Below, one piece after another: positions 4,229-7,257 of a DNA stretch of 7,257 nucleotides. Within the stretch, counting starts at the first letter, position 1; each line of letters opens with the position of its first letter. A model generated the notes under the pieces. The model was not told where the DNA came from. It ran no database searches and was given only the letters and a program-made list of their open reading frames with translations. The stretch comes from Thermoplasmata archaeon (lineage in GTDB: Archaea; Thermoplasmatota; Thermoplasmata; Lutacidiplasmatales; UBA184), in the NCBI GenBank assembly GCA_030042815.1, contig JASHYY010000022.1, forward strand, positions 1-7,257, written 5' to 3'. A program made the position numbers and the translations under genes.

Positions 4229-6247
4229 GTGCCGCCGCCGACCATCGCGCAACAGCTCGCCGCGAAGCAGCGCGAGATCTCCGTCGCCGAGTTCTTCGAG
4301 CGGAACCGCCAGATCCTCGGCTTCGACAACCTGCAGCGCGCGCTCCTGACGACCGTCAAGGAGGCGGTCGACAACGGCCTCGACGCGTGCGGCGACGCGG
4401 GCCTCCTTCCCGAGGTCCAGGTCGAGATCGCGAAGGAGGGCGAGGACCGGTTCCGCGTCGCGGTCACCGACAACGGTCCGGGGATCCTCCGCCGCGAGAT
4501 CCCGAACGTCTTCGCCCGTCTCCTGTACGGCTCGCGGTTCCACGCGAACCGGCAGGCGCGCGGCCAGCAGGGGATCGGGATCTCCGCCGCGGTGCTCTAT
4601 GCGAACCTGACGACCGCCCGCCCCGTGAAGGTCGTCTCGAAGGTCGCGGAAGAGGAGGTCGCCCACGTCCTCGAGCTCTCGATCGACACCCAGAAGAACC
4701 AGCCGCGGGTCGTCTCCGACGACCTCCTCGTCTGGGACCGGCCCTCCGGGACCCGGGTCGAGCTCCTGCTAAAGGCCCGGTACATCCGCGGCCGACAGTC
4801 CGCCTACGAGTACCTGCGGGGCACCGCGATCGTCAACCCGCACGCGCGGATCCTCCTGACCGAACCGGACGGGACGCGGATCACCTTCGAGCGGGCGACC
4901 ACCGAGCTGCCGCCGGCCTGCCACGAGACCCCGCCCCACCCGTTCGGCCTCGAGCTCGGGGAGCTCGGCTACTACCTCAAGGCCTCGAAACGACCGACCG
5001 TCCTCGAGTTCCTGACGAAGGACCTTCAGGGGGTGAGCCTCCGGACGGCGAAGGAGGTCGTCACCGCGGCCGGGGTGAAGGGCAGCGACGCGCCCGGGAC
5101 CGTGCTCGGCGAGCCGCAGGAACGTCTTCTCGCGGCGCTTCGCGACGCCCCGCTCGTCGCGCCGTCGGCCGAGGGACTCTCCCCGATCGGCGCCCTCCTG
5201 ATCAAACGCGGGCTCCGCAACGTCCTTGGCGACCTCCGTCCGGAGTTCTTCGCCCCGCCGGTGAGCCGCCCTCCGAAGGTGCGGGGGGGCTTCCCGTTCA
5301 TGGTCGAGGTCGGTCTCGTCTACGGAGGAGGGCTCCCGGCCGACCAGGCCGTCCAGGTGCTCCGGTTCGCGAACCGGGTCCCGCTCTTGTTCCAGCAGGG
5401 CGCCTGCGCCATCACGAACGCGATCTCCAACCTCGACTGGCGCCGGTACGGTCTCGAGCAGAAGGGGGGCTCGGGCCTCCCGATCGGTCCCGCGCTGATC
5501 CTCGTGCACGTCGCCTCGACGAAGGTGCCGTTCACGAGCGAGGCGAAGGAGGCGATCGCCGAGGACCCCGAGATCGACAAGGAGGTCACGCTCGCCCTCC
5601 AGTCGGCCGCCCGCCACCTGCGCACGCACCTCTCGCGGAAGAGCCGCCGGGCCTTCGCGAACGAGAAGTTCGCGATCATCCAGAAGATCCTGCCGAAGCT
5701 CGCCGAGAAGACGAGCCACCTCGTCGGGAAGCCGGTGCCGGACCTCACGCCCGTGGTGACCCGCATCATGGACGTCGTCAGCCTCGAGAGCCCCGTCGTT
5801 TCCGAGCCGGCCGGGGTCCGCGTCCCGGTCGAGGTAACGAACTACACGCCCCGGGCCCGGGTCCTCGAGCTGTTCCTCGAGATGCCGCCGGACGACCTCC
5901 GCCTCGCGACGATCGACCCCGCGCCCGACGGGACGGACCCCGACCTCGGCCGGGCATGGTGGACCCTGGCGAAGCTGGCCCCGAACGGCCGCACCCGGGT
6001 GACCCTCGGATTCCCGCCGAAGACCGACCTCGACGAGAGCGACTTCGACTGGTACGTCGCGGGGGTGGACGAGGCGCACCTCCTCGGGGCGGACCCGCTG
6101 CCGGGCGATTGGGAGGTGCGGCTACCGAGGACGATCGTGGAGGCGGCCGAGCAGGCCGCCGCGGAGGAGGCGGCCGGGACCGCCGACGAGACGGAGGTGG
6201 ACTACGATGCCGCCGAAGCGAGCGCGCACGCGGGCGACGAAGAGTGA
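4229..6247 (+). CDS. top6B: DNA topoisomerase VI subunit B
   Basis: The 672-residue ATPase subunit of the A2B2 type IIB topoisomerase, which uses ATP-driven clamping to pass one duplex through another and relieve supercoils and tangles. The GHKL ATPase fold is complete: N-box KEAVDNGLDAC (44-54), DNGPGI (81-86) and the lid GQQGIGIS (112-119). A helix-two-turns-helix region follows at about 258-340 (FLTKDLQGVSLRTAKE), then the transducer domain with QKGGSGLP (411-418), whose Lys412 is the switch lysine that contacts ATP. A C-terminal Ig-like region (about 530-630, VPVEVTNYTPRARVLELFLEMP) and an acidic tail (about 637-672) make it longer than crenarchaeal enzymes of about 530 residues, as in several euryarchaea. 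The N-box reads NGLDAC where NSLDAC is common. An in-frame stop at 4202-4204 leaves GTG 4229 as the first possible start, giving the conserved opening AKQREISVAEFFERN. It overlaps top6A by 41 bases. Confidence 0.97.
   Translation: MPPPTIAQQLAAKQREISVAEFFERNRQILGFDNLQRALLTTVKEAVDNGLDACGDAGLLPEVQVEIAKEGEDRFRVAVTDNGPGILRREIPNVFARLLYGSRFHANRQARGQQGIGISAAVLYANLTTARPVKVVSKVAEEEVAHVLELSIDTQKNQPRVVSDDLLVWDRPSGTRVELLLKARYIRGRQSAYEYLRGTAIVNPHARILLTEPDGTRITFERATTELPPACHETPPHPFGLELGELGYYLKASKRPTVLEFLTKDLQGVSLRTAKEVVTAAGVKGSDAPGTVLGEPQERLLAALRDAPLVAPSAEGLSPIGALLIKRGLRNVLGDLRPEFFAPPVSRPPKVRGGFPFMVEVGLVYGGGLPADQAVQVLRFANRVPLLFQQGACAITNAISNLDWRRYGLEQKGGSGLPIGPALILVHVASTKVPFTSEAKEAIAEDPEIDKEVTLALQSAARHLRTHLSRKSRRAFANEKFAIIQKILPKLAEKTSHLVGKPVPDLTPVVTRIMDVVSLESPVVSEPAGVRVPVEVTNYTPRARVLELFLEMPPDDLRLATIDPAPDGTDPDLGRAWWTLAKLAPNGRTRVTLGFPPKTDLDESDFDWYVAGVDEAHLLGADPLPGDWEVRLPRTIVEAAEQAAAEEAAGTADETEVDYDAAEASAHAGDEE
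6193..6199 (+). promoter_or_regulatory. Strong ribosome binding site for top6A, inside top6B
   Basis: GGAGGTG is a seven-base match to the anti-Shine-Dalgarno end of archaeal 16S rRNA, the best in the window. It lies within top6B codons for Thr-Glu-Val-Asp and ends 7 nt before ATG 6207. It fixes the top6A start and lets ribosomes initiate before top6B translation ends. Confidence 0.82.
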
Positions 6248-7257
6248 GGAGGACGAGCCGCGGGTCCGGGCGGACGCCCTGCGCCCGACGGTCGACCTCG
6301 CGCGCGCGATCTACGAGCAGCTCTCGGAGGGGGAGATCCCCCGGATGCGCCTGCCGCTGCGCACGAAGCAGAACATCACCTTCCAGGCGCGCGATGGGGT
6401 CTGGAAGCTCGGGAAGGCGCTCGGCACCCGCAGCGCCCGCAAGCTCGACGGGGCGCTGATGCTCCTGCGGACGTTCTACCTCGTCGACTTCATCAACGAG
6501 ATGGCCCGCGACCGGAAGACCTCGACCCTGCGCGAGCTGTACTACATCAGCGAGGGGTGGGAGGAGGGGAAGTTCCACAGCGAGGACGAGTCGAACCTCC
6601 TCATCGAGGACCTCGAGGTGCTCTGTCAGCGCCTGCGGGAGGACTTCCGGCTCCATCCGGAGGAGAACGGCGCCTCGGTCATCGGCGACCTCACGATCAA
6701 GGAGCGGAACCGCAAGGGGGTCGTCAAGCGGATCAACTGCCGGGACGACGTGGGGGACGGCGGCTATTCCCTGCCGTTCAACGTCGAGAAGGAGAAGATC
6801 GAGTTCGTCGGAACGAACGCGAAGTTCGTCATCGCGATCGAGTGCGGCGGGATGGTCGACCGCCTCGCCGAGAACAACTTCGACGAGGAGCAGGACGCGA
6901 TCCTCATCCACCTGAAGGGACAACCCGCCCGCTCGACCCGCCGGTTCCTGAAGCGGCTCACCGAGGAGCTCCGCCTCCCGGTGGTCGTCTTCACCGACGG
7001 CGACCCCTGGTCGTTCCGCATCTACGCGAGCGTCGCCTTCGGCGCGATCAAGACCGCGCACCTGTCGAGCTACCTCGCGACGCCGAGCGCCGAGTTCCTC
7101 GGAGTGACGGCGTCGGACATCGAGAACTACGACCTCCCGTCGGACCAGCTCTCCGACCAGGACGTCCGTGCGCTCCAGGCGGAGCTCACCGACCCGCGGT
7201 TCGCGACGGCGGAGTGGCGGTCGGAGATCGAGCTGATGCTCAAGAACGGCAAGAAGG
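6207..7257 (+). CDS. top6A: DNA topoisomerase VI subunit A (Spo11-like), 3' end cut by window
   Basis: The DNA-cleaving subunit of topoisomerase VI, related to the meiotic recombinase Spo11; 350 residues are visible and the frame runs off the window. Compared with the usual 365-390 residues, only the last few tens are missing. The winged-helix (CAP-like) domain carries RELYYISEGW (109-118), with Tyr113, the second of the pair, as the likely nucleophile that attaches to the 5' DNA ends. The Toprim domain has its Glu at 212 (IECGGMVDRL) and the DxD pair at Asp264/Asp266 (FTDGDPWSFRIY), which bind Mg2+. HLSSYLATP and AEFLGVTASDIENY (285-308) are typical of the C-terminal part. The basic N-terminal tail (PPKRARTRATK) precedes the core, which starts near residue 29. 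ATG 6207 is chosen for the GGAGGTG in front of it; the next in-frame ATG (6345) would lose conserved sequence. Translation is coupled to top6B, fitting equal amounts of the two subunits. Confidence 0.96.
   Translation, partial: MPPKRARTRATKSEEDEPRVRADALRPTVDLARAIYEQLSEGEIPRMRLPLRTKQNITFQARDGVWKLGKALGTRSARKLDGALMLLRTFYLVDFINEMARDRKTSTLRELYYISEGWEEGKFHSEDESNLLIEDLEVLCQRLREDFRLHPEENGASVIGDLTIKERNRKGVVKRINCRDDVGDGGYSLPFNVEKEKIEFVGTNAKFVIAIECGGMVDRLAENNFDEEQDAILIHLKGQPARSTRRFLKRLTEELRLPVVVFTDGDPWSFRIYASVAFGAIKTAHLSSYLATPSAEFLGVTASDIENYDLPSDQLSDQDVRALQAELTDPRFATAEWRSEIELMLKNGKK

Noticed and set aside
1690..6079. Long open frames on the minus strand (notably 2952-1690, 6079-4769 and also 7061-5778)
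   Set aside because: They lie antisense to well-identified genes, show no family motifs and are Arg/Glu/Val-rich mirror readings expected where stop codons are rare.
4219..6459. 746-codon open frame overlapping top6B and the start of top6A
   Set aside because: It reads as Arg/Pro/Gly-rich nonsense with no domain, while the overlapping frames encode clear topoisomerase VI subunits.
1..7257. Mobile elements, CRISPR arrays, toxin-antitoxin or defence genes
   Set aside because: No direct repeats with spacers, transposase or integrase motifs, or small toxin-like genes were seen; nearly all bases are taken up by recognisable core genes.

Overview
This window looks like a piece of a GC-rich archaeal chromosome, carrying six or seven housekeeping-type genes, all on the + strand and tightly packed. 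The archaeal call rests on a complete DNA topoisomerase VI B subunit followed by a nearly complete A subunit, a geranylgeranyl-reductase-type flavoprotein, a trans-prenyl diphosphate synthase, GGAGG-type ribosome binding sites and TATA-like elements in the two real intergenic gaps. The proteins are Arg-rich but not broadly acidic, which argues against a haloarchaeon. A high-GC member of Thermoplasmatota is a plausible guess, but the window alone does not settle the phylum.

Layout. Positions 1-657 hold the 3' part of a complex I-like antiporter subunit (NuoN/FpoN type), whose start lies outside the window. A geranylgeranyl reductase family flavoprotein follows at 662-1762 after a 4-nt gap. A polyprenyl diphosphate synthase at 1759-2817 overlaps it by GTGA. 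These three look like one transcription unit. After a 75-base gap with a possible promoter comes a small protein with four predicted membrane segments (2893-3348). It is joined by a TGATG overlap to a nitrilase-fold amidohydrolase (3348-4169) that resembles the glutaminase domain of NAD+ synthetase. A 59-base gap (4170-4228) holds a 15-bp near-perfect palindrome, a TATA-like element and a GGAGG. Then come top6B (4229-6247) and top6A (6207 to the window end), which overlap by 41 bases, with a strong GGAGGTG site inside top6B setting the top6A start.

How the genes fit together. The first block pairs a quinone- or methanophenazine-reducing membrane complex with two isoprenoid enzymes. The synthase has small residues where short-chain enzymes carry bulky ones, so it may make a long chain, and the reductase could saturate it. 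The block may therefore supply a respiratory quinone tail as well as, or instead of, archaeal lipid. The last block encodes the type IIB topoisomerase that passes one DNA duplex through a double-strand break in another. No mobile element, CRISPR array, tRNA or rRNA was seen, and no clearly new defence or genetic system. The most notable points are the operator-like palindrome in front of top6BA, the oppositely charged tails encoded by the top6B/top6A overlap, the chain-length signature of the synthase and the free-standing NadE-glutaminase-like protein.
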